From: Phocoena phocoena
Lineage: Eukaryota; Chordata; Mammalia; Artiodactyla; Phocoenidae
Direction of reading: 5' to 3'
NCBI RefSeq assembly: GCF_963924675.1
Contig: NC_089238.1
Span: 42,426,879-42,490,878 of the forward strand
Length of the DNA: 64,000 bases
Below, in pieces: positions 48,249-58,630 of the stretch. How positions within the stretch are numbered: the stretch's first letter is position 1; each line of letters starts with the position of its first letter. The translations under genes and the position numbers were made by a program. The notes below the pieces were generated by a model. The model worked only from the letters and a program-made list of their open reading frames with translations, had not been told where the DNA came from and did no database searches.

Positions 48249-48413
48249 CTGTGATGTTGTTTCTGGCGATGACGGGATTGAAGTTCATGGCATACAGGTC
48301 CGACACAGTGACCTCCCATCCTTTCCTCTTCAAAGCCTCTACGGCGGCCTCCTTCATGGCATAGTTGAAGGATGTCCTTTCTGAGTGGGCCAGTAGGATC
48401 AGTGCTTTTCTAA
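48249..48413 (-). pseudogene. NQO1: NQO1 exon 2
   Basis: After GTGTGTCTAAATAG the exon reads (V)[53 protein letters not shown] and ends at donor GTGGGA. This is the flavodoxin-like first beta strand and the [13 protein letters not shown] loop that binds FAD phosphate. It is open, but one codon shorter than human at the start (VRKAL against VGRRAL, from memory). Exon 1, which supplies only the ATG and one more base, is not visible upstream to 64000. Confidence 0.94.
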
Positions 48414-48984
48414 CTATTTAGACACACACAAGGAACATGGAGAAAATCAGTCACCAACCAGCAAAGCTCTGGCTACAGGTGAGCCCGGCTGGGAGCCATA
48501 ATGGAAGACGTGACTTTGTTAGACCTTGGGTTATGCAATCCATCCACTGCATCAAAAAATATATTTTCTCCTTACAAGTACCAAAAATCAAAGGAGGCAT
48601 TTTAACTCACTGGGAAAACGGTGGCTAATTTAATAAATGGTGTTGGCATACTTAAGCAGCCATCTGCATGAAAATAAAATTATCCCCTTAGAAAACTAAT
48701 GTAAGGTGTTAGAAGTCAGTATAGCAGTTACCCTCCATCAGGGGATAGTGACTAGAAGGGGACAAATGGGCTTTTGGGGTGCTGGCCGTATTCTATTTCT
48801 CGATCTGGGTGCAGATTACACAAGTGTGTGTTCTGTTTGTGAAAATTCACTTAGAACTTGTGCGCTTTTCAGTGTGTCTGTCGTATTAAAGTTTTGGGTT
48901 TTAACTATCCCACTAACATACCACATACAGCAACAATTTGCTGGCAAATTAAAGATCTACATTTTAAAAAATAAAACTATTAGA

Positions 48985-49640
48985 ATAGTATGGGATAGGG
49001 AACCCTCTTGTACTGTTGGTGGGGATGTAAATTGATACAGCCACTATGGAGAACAGTATGGAGGTTCCTTAAAAAGCTAAAAATAGAATTACCATATGAT
49101 CCAGCAGTCCCACTACTGGGCATATACCCAGAGAAAACCATAATTCAAAAAGACACATGCACCCCAGTGTTCATTGCAGCACTATTTACAATAGCCAGGT
49201 CATGGAAGCAACCTAAATGCCCATTGACAGACGAATGGATAAAGAAGATGTGGTACATATATACAATGGAATATTACTCAGCCATAAAAAGGAACAAAAT
49301 TGGGTCATTTGTTGAGACATGGATGGATCTAGAGACTGTCATACAGAGTCAAGTAAGTCAGAAAGAGAAAAACACATATCGTATATTAACGCATATATGT
49401 GGAACCTAGAAAAATGATACAGATGAACCAGTTTGCAGGGCAGAAATTGAAACACAGATGTAGAGAACAAACGTATGGACATCAAGGGGGGAAAGCGGTG
49501 GGGGTTGGTGGTGTGATGAATTGGGCGATTGGGATTGACATGTATACACTGATGTGTATAAAATTGATGACTAATAAGAACCTGCTATATAAAAAAATAA
49601 ATAAAATTCAAAAAAAAAACAACCCACCAAAAAAAAAAAA
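48985..49640 (+). mobile_element. 5'-truncated L1 (ORF2 end and 3'UTR)
   Basis: Encodes an ORF2 C-terminal segment ([20 protein letters not shown] and after) open for 133 codons, ends with the L1 tail CCTGCTATATAAAAAAATAA and poly-A. Flanked by AGAATAGTATGGGAT / AGAATAGTATAGGAT. Fairly young. Confidence 0.9.
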
Positions 49641-49654
49641 GAATAGTATAGGAT

Positions 49655-50345
49655 GCTTTGTGCACTCTGCTGCTTTATGTCTCATTTTTAATTGAACATT
49701 AAGGGATTGCAGTATTTTAATCATAACTCTTGCCAATATCTTTATCTAGAGGCCTGTTGCCATTTTTGTCTTTTATGAAATTTTTGTCGCCAAGAAAGGC
49801 AGAATTACATTTTTCCCTTCCAGACTGAGTTGGTATAGTGTATTCTTGGTTGTGAAAATACTCATAGCTTTGGGACTTTGAAATGGTAGATATTCGTGTA
49901 TGGTCTTATTTACATAAAAATGGATGCTTAGTTGTGTAGCTACTTACATAAACAAGACCTAGAAGGACACATCAAACGGTAAACTATTTGTGATTATGGA
50001 TAACTTTGTTTTTTGCTTCTAATGATTTTTGCTTTCCTGTTATGCACATGTTAACTTTTAAGACATAAATGTTATTTTTTGTTTGTTTGTTTTGTTTGGG
50101 TTTTTTTTGTGTGTGTGGTACGCGGGCCTCTTACTGTTGTGGCCTCTCCCATTGCAGAGCACAGGCTCTGGACGCACAGGCTCAGCGGCCATGGCTCACA
50201 GGCCCAGCCGCTCCACGGCATGTGGGATCCTCCCGGACTGGGGCACGAACCCGTGTCCCCTGTATTGGCAGGCGGACTCTCAACCACTGCGCCACCAGGG
50301 AAGCCCCATAAATGTTATTTTAAAAACCTTTAAAAAAAAAAAAAA
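49655..50345 (+). mobile_element. Polyadenylated retrocopy fragment, source unknown
   Basis: Unique-looking sequence from the middle copy of AGAATAGTATRGGATG to a poly-A at about 50331-50345, followed by a third copy of the same target word. This is the layout of an L1-mediated insertion of an mRNA 3' end. I do not recognise the source. It is interrupted by a SINE (50079-50306). Confidence 0.6.
50079..50306 (-). mobile_element. CHR-type SINE, short form
   Basis: Minus-strand copy flanked by CATAAATGTTATTTT on both sides (50064-50078, from 50307), nested in the retrocopy fragment. Confidence 0.94.
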
Positions 50346-50718
50346 GAATAGTATGGGATGAAAGGGAGAATTTGTATAACCTCTGGACAGAGGCTACTTT
50401 TTAAGAAAGACTAGAGATTCAGAAACCATGAAGGAAAAGCCTGAGAGATAAAGCCACATAAACATCAAAAATTTGTATTTAACGAAAGGTCCCATAAACA
50501 GAAGTAAAAGACAGTCAGGAGAAGATATCCAGAACTCATCACAATGAGTTAAAATCCTAAAGAATGCCTACAAATAATTAGGAAAAGACAATGCAATAGA
50601 AGAAAAAGTCAAGGATATGAACACATGATTCAGGGAAGGAAATTGCAAACAACAATAAACAAATGAGAACGTGCCCTGTCAGGCCTGCAAGGAAAAGCAA
50701 ATTAAAATAAGGCATCAT

Positions 50719-50846
50719 GGGACTTCCCTGCTGGTCCAGTGGTTAAGAGTCCACACTTCCACTGCAGTGGGCACGGGTTTGATCTCTGCTCAGGGAACTA
50801 AGATCCCACACGCCACGTGGTGTAGCAAAAAAATAAAATAAAAATA
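50719..50846 (+). mobile_element. CHR-1-like SINE
   Basis: GGGACTTCCCTGCTGGTCCAG head with A-rich tail, flanked by AAAATAAGGCATCAT / AAAATGAGACATTAT. Confidence 0.9.
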
Positions 50847-50925
50847 AAATGAGACATTATTTACCGATCAGTTGGCAAAACAATTTAAGACAAATAACAT
50901 CAAGGGCAATTTAAGATTTCAGGAA

Positions 50926-51271
50926 GGGCTTCCCTGGTGGCACAGTGGTTGAGGATCTGTCTGCCACTGCAGGGGACACGGGTTCGAGTCCTGGTCTGGG
51001 AAGATCCCACATGCCGCGGAGCAACTAGGCCCGTGAGCCACAACTACTGAGCCTGCGCATCTGGAGCCTGTGCTCCGCAACAAGAGAGGCCACGACAGTG
51101 AGAGGCCCGCGCACCGCGATGAAGAGTGGCCTCCGCTCGCTGCAACTAGAGAAAGCCCTCGCACAGAAACGAAGACCCAACACAACCAAAAATAAATAAA
51201 TAAATAAATTTTTTTAAAAAAAGAAGAAGATGGAGGAGGCGGGGAAGGGTGAGGTAAATTAAAAAAAAAAA
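50926..51271 (+). mobile_element. CHR-type SINE, long form, odd tail
   Basis: Full plus-strand copy. After the (AAATA)n tail come about 40 bp of purine-rich sequence (GAAGAAGATGGAGGAGGCGG), then a second A tail, then the duplicated target AAGATTTCAGGAA. The additional segment lies inside the duplications, so it arrived with the element. Confidence 0.93.
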
Positions 51272-51869
51272 AAGATTTCAGGAAAACTGGCACGTTGCTG
51301 GTGGGAATATGAGTTACCTCAGCCTTTGGGGAAGGTAATCAGGCTGAATCTTTAAACATTTTAAAGGCACATAAATCTTTGATCTAGTTGTTCAACTTTG
51401 GGGAATCTGTCCTACAGACTGAAAGCATCAGGATGGAAGAGCAAGGATGTGTACTGAACCATTCTAGTCATTGGCAAAAATTAGATATAACTCCGATTAT
51501 CTATTTCTGGAGCACATTTGAATATATTACGATACACACATACTACAGAATATTTGCTCTTAACAAGAATGAGTTAGCCACACATAGTCACCCTGAAAGA
51601 TATCCAGGATACATCGTTAAATGATAAAATGAGTGAATGTAAATCCACTTTTATTAACTCCATATATATAGGTAGATTTGCAGTATATTGGTATGAGGGG
51701 AAAAAAAGATGTGGAATGATCACGTGAAACCTGTTACTAGTTTCCTTAGGTAAGTAAGAGATGGCAAGAGGGTAGAGGCAGAGGGGAAAGGTGAACTTTT
51801 TCTTGGACCTCCTTTGTGTTAATAAAGTTGTTAGAACGAACCTGCTTTACTTTTGCAATAACAGCATGT

Positions 51870-52060
51870 AAAGGGTGCTAACTACGTGCTAGGCACTGTT
51901 CTAAGTGCTTTGTATTCTTTTTCAGTTGTCACAGCAACCCTATGAGGTAAACAGAATTAGTATCCTCATATTATGGATGGGAAAACAAGCACAGAAACCT
52001 TAAGCAGTTACCCAAATGTGCATACTAAGTGGTGAAGCTGGAATAATTTAAAAATATATA
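51870..52060 (+). mobile_element. MIR relic
   Basis: ACTACGTGCTAGGCACTGTT, GTCACAGCAACCCTATGAGG, GTATCCTCATATTATGGATG and AAGTGGTGAAGCTGGAAT follow the MIR consensus. Confidence 0.75.
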
Positions 52061-52740
52061 GACATAGATAAATCTATGCAACAACGTATAGGGCGTGGGG
52101 AGGAGTACCAGAGAAAGGAAGTTTACCACCACCGTTCTCCCGAAAATTGGTGCCACAATTTCATACCTTAAGAACTCTGAACAGCAGCGACTGTGGGTGG
52201 AACTGGGAGAGAATGCACCTGCAACTTTTTTCGCTATTGTTTGAAGAAAATTAACTAGAAAGGGATGTGTGAGGCTTCAGTTCTTGCCCTGCTTTCAGTA
52301 TTAACCACACCTGGTGTAGGCAGCTCCTACTGGCTTAAATTCAGCCACGTGTAAGCTTCAGCCACGTGTAAGCTTCAGGCAAGCTTTTGGCACTTGCCAA
52401 AATAGAGTATTTCCAAGCTTGGTCCTGGCGTTTCAGACTCCATAAACTCAGATTTGGTGGAATATAAATTTGATGAGGATTTAAATGCTACAGAAGTGAT
52501 ATATCTGCTTCTGACGCTGCCTGGGAAAATGGAAAGGAATTCCTGAGCCTGCCTCAACAAATTCCCACCCCCCTTTCTTATCAACTCATGGACTGAACGC
52601 TACTGACAGCAATGTGAGTATATTAATCTCTGATATGCATTTTCTTTGTGATTTATCTTTGCATTAGTCACGTCAGTGTTTACTAAATACTTCTTTGTCA
52701 GTTTTTATTCTCTTGGCTTACTCCTTACCTACATATTTTT
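52061..52740. other. Unassigned sequence
   Basis: About 680 bp with no recognised repeat or gene. A local direct duplication, TCAGCCACGTGTAAGCT, occurs twice in tandem at about 52342-52376. Confidence 0.6.
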
Positions 52741-52742
52741 AA

Positions 52743-52747
52743 AAATA

Positions 52748-52799
<52 letters not shown>

Positions 52800-52992
52800 T
52801 GTGGTATGCGGGCCTCTCACTGCCCTGGCCTCTCCCGCTCAGGAGCACAGGCTCCGGACGCACAGGCCCAGCGGCCATGGCTCACGGGCCCAGCCGCTCC
52901 GCGGCACGCGGGATCCCCCCAGACCAGGGCACGAACCCGCGTCCCCTGCATCGGCAGGCGGACTCCCAACCACTGCGCCACCAGGGAAGCCC
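52743..52992 (-). mobile_element. CHR-type SINE, short form, in (TA)n
   Basis: Short-form minus-strand SINE at about 52782-52992 with a T tail, inserted into a TA microsatellite; ATATATATATAT remains on both sides (52743-52781 and 52993-53007). Confidence 0.9.
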
Positions 52993-53036
52993 AATATATA
53001 TATATATTTCACTTATCAACATTAACAAGCAATTTT

Positions 53037-53318
53037 TAAAAATTATTTATTTTTGGCTGCATTGTCTTTGTTGTGTGCAAGCTTTCTCTAGTTGCAGCGA
53101 GTGGGGGGCTGCTCTTCGTTATGGTGCATTGCGGTGGCTTCTCTTGTTGCGGAGCACGGTCTCTAGGCACACAGGCTCAGTAGCTGCAGTGCACGGGCTT
53201 AGTTGCTCCACGGGCTCAGTTGCTCCACGGCATGTGGGATCTTCCTGGACCAGGGCTCGAACCCGTGTCCCCTGCATTGGCAGGCGGATTCTTAACCACT
53301 GCGCCGCCAGGGAAGCCC
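53037..53318 (-). mobile_element. CHR-type SINE
   Basis: Minus-strand copy with internal duplication of TTAGTTGCTCCACGG; flanked by TAACAAGCAATTTT / TAACAAGCATTTTG. Confidence 0.92.
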
Positions 53319-55380
53319 TAACAAGCATTTTGTAAGCAGTAAAAGATAAAGGCGCTTCCTAGAAAATGAGAAAATCAGGACATCTATCCCTTGCTTTCAA
53401 AGAGCTTACCACCTACTAACTGTATACAGTATAGGCATGACAGTTACCTTCAAAAATAAGAAAAAAGTAAGACGAGATACAAACAGGAAGAATATATTTG
53501 CAAGAAATATAACCAACAAAGTTCAGTATCTGGAATATATAGATTTTTAAAAACAACCCAGTAGAAAAATGGTCAAAGGCTATGAATAGGCAATTAACAG
53601 AGCGTTCATTTGCAATTAACAGAAAGGTCATGTGTATTTGCCAGAGATAAGGGTAAAGAAAGAGATTTACTACCAAAGTATAAGCCCGAGTCGCTTGTTT
53701 CCAAGTCATTTTTCACGGCCAAATCTGAGTTTTTTTGGACTTGGAGGGTTCAGTTTCCCTTCCTGCCATTTAACTAGCTACAGGACAGGCTTGACTTTCT
53801 TGAAATTTACCCTAAGAAAGGTGTAAGACACATACACTAATAACTAATAGAGGAAAACTGTTCACTTCAGGGCTGACCCCTCAGCAAAGGCCTTCAGAAG
53901 GAATTGCCATCTGAGCTGTCTTGAAAGACAAATGGGATTATTACCAGTACCTCTAGTTTATCATTCAGTTTTTCTTATCCTGCACATCGACAGAAGTGAC
54001 CATCTAACACAGCTAAGCACATCTTGTTAGTGCTTCTCTCTCCCTGCACCGGTTCCCTTTCAGATCTCAGGCCTTAAGTAATATGCCCCCAATCCATTGT
54101 CACTTCTTTATGTCCTGAAAGCCCTTGTGTCTTCTTCACCATCCTACATTTTCTATTTCCACCCCACATCCACACTAGCCAACCTTCTTTCCCTGCCTTG
54201 AAATGCTAATGTTCTCACTGACCCATCCTCTCAGCCTCTCCACCATGGTTTATTGAGCACCTACTACACACCAGGCACTGCTCTAGGCATTTGGAATATA
54301 TCAGTGTACAAAAGAGACACAAATCTTTGTCTTTGTGGAGAGTACATTCTGGTGGCCAGATCATCCTGTCTCTCGGGGACTGACCTCTGTCCCCATCTAT
54401 TGCTCTGACATTCCTACAATTCTCTGGCTTCATACTCGGGCCAATCTGAAACCAAGAGTTTTTACTAACCTCTCAGATCAAACTGTACTCTGTCAACCTG
54501 CAGTTTCATTGATGACCAACATAGAACTTAATGACAAAAAAGATAAAGCTGGCACAGAAGGAAAGGGATTGTGGTTCATCATGTCAATGTAAAGCATGTC
54601 TAGATCTCTTTAGCAGTAATAAACATCTTACCCGCATGATCGTTTTGGCAGGAAGAATAAGCAATCAAGGCAAACCTATTGGAAATATAATAAGGGCAGA
54701 CCCTCAAATAGTTTCATGCATTCTGCTTCTACCCTCTGGGCTCACCGAATTCCTCAAGGAATGTGCTGCCAGTTGGATGCCTCTGTTACTTGCAAACAAG
54801 TTCTCTGGATGATTCAGTTCACCTCGAGATTTGGTTAACTGGGTAGGCTAATACTAGTTATACAAGATCTACATCTTCCCATTTTCCCTCACTAGCTCCC
54901 CCCGCTTTTTTGTCTAAGTTCCACATAAATACAGAACATTCTGTAGAATTAGAAAATCAGGAAATAGTTTTCACCCTAGTATTTCAGGAGAGGTATTGGT
55001 GCCCTCCAGACAGCTGAAGAAGGAATAACCTAGAGGGAAACAGCCGCTCCCAGATTTTTCCACTCTAGGCCACCAGAAATGGGAAGTCCCTGTTGTCTTG
55101 TTTTAAACAATGCCTCGTTTTGATCAGACTCTCAGCCTGAGAGATGTGATTTAAAAAATAAAAAAATTGTTCAGGCTTTAGTGCTACTCCAAACTAAACT
55201 CTGGAATTCTCAAAGTTTATGCTGAGTCTTTGTGTGATATTTATTCACAGTTGACAATGCTGTATCGTGTTTACTTTCTTTAAGTCGGTCTTTCTCTTTG
55301 ATCCTCTTCTGAGATTCTAGTCTTAGGGAAATCATTAGCTTGGTGGTTAGCAGTTGCAAATATGCATTTAAAACTTTTAA
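53319..55380. other. No gene recognised
   Basis: About 2 kb; open frames here are short and have no recognised similarity. A minus-strand L2 piece lies near 54245-54350 (TTATTGAGCACCTACTACAC). A remote NQO1 exon 1 was looked for here and not seen. Confidence 0.6.
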
Positions 55381-55716
55381 GGGCTTCCCTGATGGCGCCG
55401 TGGTTAAGAATCCACCTGCCAATGCAGGAGACACGGGTTCTATCCCTGGTCCAGGAAGATCCCACATGCTGTGGAGCAACTAAGCCCGTGTGCCACAACT
55501 ACTGAGCCTGCGCTCTAGAGCCCGTGAGGCTCAACTACTGAAGCCCATGCACCACAACTACTGAAGCCCGTGCGCCTAGAGCCCATGCTCCCAACAAGAG
55601 AAACCACCGCAATGAGAAGCCTGCACACCACAATGAAGAGTAGCAACCAGAGAAAAGCCCACGTGCAGCAACGAAGACCCAAAAGCAGCCAAAAATAATA
55701 AATTAAAAAAAAAAAC
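55381..55716 (+). mobile_element. CHR-type SINE, long form
   Basis: Complete plus-strand copy from GGGCTTCCCTGATGGCGCCG to GCAGCCAAAAATAATAAATT and a poly-A tail; the flanking duplication is weak. Confidence 0.9.
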
Positions 55717-55865
55717 AACTTCTGAGAAAATATAGTACACCTGGAGACAATTATGATTTTTATAAGCAGGAGTGTCTGGAGTGCATTTGAGAGCCACGGT
55801 CCCCAAGACCCAAACCAATCAGAATCATGTAAGTCAAAGACCCTGTTGAAGGAGTTACTTTTAAA

Positions 55866-56344
55866 AAATATTTATCTACCTATTTATTTATGGCTGCGTT
55901 GGGTGGTTTTTTTTTTTAACATCTTTATTGGGATATAATTGCTTTACAATGGTGTGTTAGTTTCTGCTTTATAACAAAGTGAATCAGTTATACATATGTT
56001 CCCATATCTCTTCCCTCTTGCGTCTCCCTCCCTCCCACCCTCCCTATCCCACCCCTCCAGGCGGTCACAAAGCACCGAGCTGATATCCCTGTGCCATGCG
56101 GCTGCTTCCCACTAGCTATCTACCTTACGTTTGTTAGTGTGTATATGTCCATGACTCTCTCTCACCCTGTCACAGCTCACCCTTTGCGTTGGGTCTTAAT
56201 TGCGGCGTGCAGGCTCTTCTAGTTGTGGCGTGCAGGCTTAGTTGCCCTGCGGCACGTGGGATCTTAGTTCCCTGACCAGGGCTCGAACCCACATCCCCTG
56301 CATTGGAAGGTGGATTCTTAACCACTGGATCACCAAGGAAGTCC
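55866..56344 (-). mobile_element. CHR-type SINE interrupted by L1
   Basis: SINE parts at 55866-55904 and 56185-56344 join at the duplicated word TGCGTTGGGT. The whole is flanked by GAAGGAGTTACTTTT / GAAGGAGTCACTTTT. Confidence 0.92.
55905..56184 (-). mobile_element. L1 3' fragment inside the SINE
   Basis: Poly-T then AACATCTTTATTGGGATATA and the 3'UTR up to CACCCTGTCACAGCTCACCC. The target duplication TGCGTTGGGT comes from the host SINE (55895-55904, 56185-56194), so the L1 is the younger element. Confidence 0.92.
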
Positions 56345-56946
56345 AGAAGGAGTCACTTTTTAAAGTCAACTGGCTTATCCAATGGTCTTATGTGACTGAG
56401 TCTCAACTTTCCCAGAAGTGTCAGTCCAAGTGTAGCAAGTGGTATGGGCTACAGCGCAATTACCTCCCTGCTCAGCAAAAGATAGTCAGGGACTCTCCTA
56501 TTATCAAGAACAACTTTGACCAGAGAGTCTAGCGATTTTTGTTGGGCAGATATTGCTTTAGCAGCAGATTCTGTGATATCTTCAAGAGTTAAGGAGAGAT
56601 CCTTGATCATAGCCTCATTTGTACTTACTCTTAGCCTGGGCAGTAGGGATCTGCCAACGGAAGCAAAGTTTGAATCATGATGCCTCCTAGTAATCTTTGT
56701 ATGACTCTATGACTTGAGACTGGAAAGGTGACAACCAGGAAAATTTAAGGTCTGTAGACTGCACAGGCAGTTTTATTCTGGTTACCCTTATCTTGTGTCT
56801 TTGTATGAAGCCTGGATGCAAGTTTTCCCAGGTTTGGGGTTGTTAACCAGAGTCAGGGAAATGGACCCCAGGGCTAGGGAGTCTGACACAATAGAGAAGG
56901 AGCTAAGTTTGTTCCAGAGAAACTGAGGCATTAGAAGTCAGGGAGG
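56345..56946. other. Unassigned sequence
   Basis: About 600 bp with no recognised repeat; an open frame running to 56532 starts in the SINE and has no known similarity. Confidence 0.5.
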
Positions 56947-57319
56947 GGACTTCCCTGGTGGCGCAGTGGTTAAGAATCCGCCTGCCAATTCCGAGGACAC
57001 AGGTTCGATCCCTGGTCTGGGAAGATCCCACATGCCGTGGAGCAACTAAGCCCGTGCACCAGAACTACTGACCCTGTGCTCTAGAGCCTGCAGGCCACAA
57101 CTACTGAGCCCACGTGCTGCAACTACTGAAGCCCGTGTGCCTAGGGTCCGTGCTCTGCAACAACAACAACATCAACAACAAAAAGAAGCCCCCGCAATGA
57201 GAAGTCCATGCACCTCAGTGAAGAGTAGCCCCCGCTCACCTCATCTAGAGAAAGCCCACACACAGCAATAAAGACCCAATGCAGCCAAAAATAAATAAAT
57301 TCATTAATTAAGAAAAAAA
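56947..57319 (+). mobile_element. CHR-type SINE, long form
   Basis: Plus-strand copy with an inserted (CAACAA)n run at about 57160-57180 and a tail of AAATAAATTCATTAATTAAG; flanks AGAAGTCAGGGAGG / AGAAATTAGGGGGA. Confidence 0.9.
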
Positions 57320-57514
57320 AGAAATTAGGGGGAAGTTTGTGATGGGTAGAACTACAGGATCCCCAGCAGCATGGCAAGTCTAACAGTCATTTGGAGGTTT
57401 GATTATCCCCCTTTGCAATGGCCTGAGATATGTGAATAGTGGCATTGTCTTTCCAGGCCAGAGCAAGGCAAAAGAATCATAAAGACCTTCATGGTGTAAG
57501 AACTGGGAAAAGGA

Positions 57515-57634
57515 GGGACTTCCCTGGCAGTCCAGTGGTTAAGACTCTGTGCTTCCACTGAGGGGGGCATGGGTTCAATCCCTGGCCAGAGAACTAAGAT
57601 CCCACATTCTGCACAGTGCAACCAAAAAAAAAAG
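57515..57634 (+). mobile_element. CHR-1-like SINE
   Basis: GGGACTTCCCTGGCAGTCCAG head, GCCAGAGAACTAAGATCCCA block and an A tail. Confidence 0.9.
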
Positions 57635-58445
57635 ATTTGAGAAAAGAACAGAGAGGGAAGGTAGAATGGAAAGAAATGTTGTTTTTTTTTTACTTAAGTA
57701 TAGTTGATTTACAATGTTGTGCTAATTTTTGCTGTACAGCAAAGTGACTCAGTTACCCATATATATACATTCTTTTTTATATTCTTTTCCATTATGGTTT
57801 ATCCCAGGACATTGAATATAATTCCCTGTGCTATACAGTAGGAGCTCGTCCGTCCATTCTATATGTAATAGTTTGCATCTACTAATCCTGAACTCCTAAT
57901 CCATCCCTCTCCCAAGCCTGTCCCCCTTGGCAACCACAAGTCTGTTCTCCTGTGGTAACTCTGTTTCTGCTTCGTAGAGAGGTTCATTTGTGTCATATTT
58001 TAGATTCCACATATAAGTGGTTATCATATGGTATTTGTCTTTCTTTCTGACTTCACTTAGTATGATAATCTCTAGTTGCATCTATATTGCTGCAAATGGC
58101 ATTATTTCATTTTTTTTGTGGCTGAGTAATATTCCATTGTGTGTATTATATATATATATACACCACATCTTCTTTATCCATTAATCTGTCAGTGGACATT
58201 TATGTTGCTTCCATGTCTTGGCTGTTGTGAATATTGCTGCTATGAACATTGGGGTGCATGTATCTTTTCAAATTAGTTTTCTCTGGATATATGCCCAGGA
58301 GTGGGATTGCTAGATCATATGGCAACTCTATTTTTAGTTTTTTAAGGAACCTCAGTACTGTTTTCCATAGTGGCTACACCAATTTACATCCCCATCAACA
58401 ATGTAGGTTTCCCTTTTCTCCATACCCTCTCCAGCATTTATTATT

Positions 58446-58470
58446 TGTGTGTGTGTGTGTGTGCACGTGC

Positions 58471-58505
<35 letters not shown>

Positions 58506-58512
58506 TATATAT
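58446..58512. repeat. Compound TG/AT/CA microsatellite
   Basis: (TG)n then GCACGTGCAT then (AT)n then (AC)n then (AT)n directly at the tail of the SINE at 58513. Confidence 0.9.
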
Positions 58513-58630
58513 ATTTTTTTGGCAGCGCTGCATGGCAGGTGGGATCTTAGTTCCCCAACCAGGGATCGAACCCACACCCCCTGCAGTGGAAACGTGGAGT
58601 TTTACACACTGGACCACCAAGGAGGTCCCC
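58513..58630 (-). mobile_element. CHR-1-like SINE within L1
   Basis: Minus-strand copy ending GGACCACCAAGGAGGTCCCC inside the L1 at 57681-59455. Confidence 0.9.

Larger units (their letters stand above)
48540..51850 (+). mobile_element. Old L1 (L1M-type) split by younger insertions
   Basis: Pieces at 48540-48984, 50346-50718, 50847-50925 and 51272-51850 carry L1 landmarks in order (AATAAATGGTGTTGGCATAC; AATAAAACTATTAGAATAGT continuing at 50346 as GGGATGAAAGGGAGAATTTG; late ORF2-like text near 51290-51640). The gap is filled by a younger L1, a retrocopy fragment and SINEs. Confidence 0.65.

Noticed and set aside
49008..49409. 133-codon open frame
   Set aside because: It is the C-terminal end of L1 ORF2 in a 5'-truncated element.
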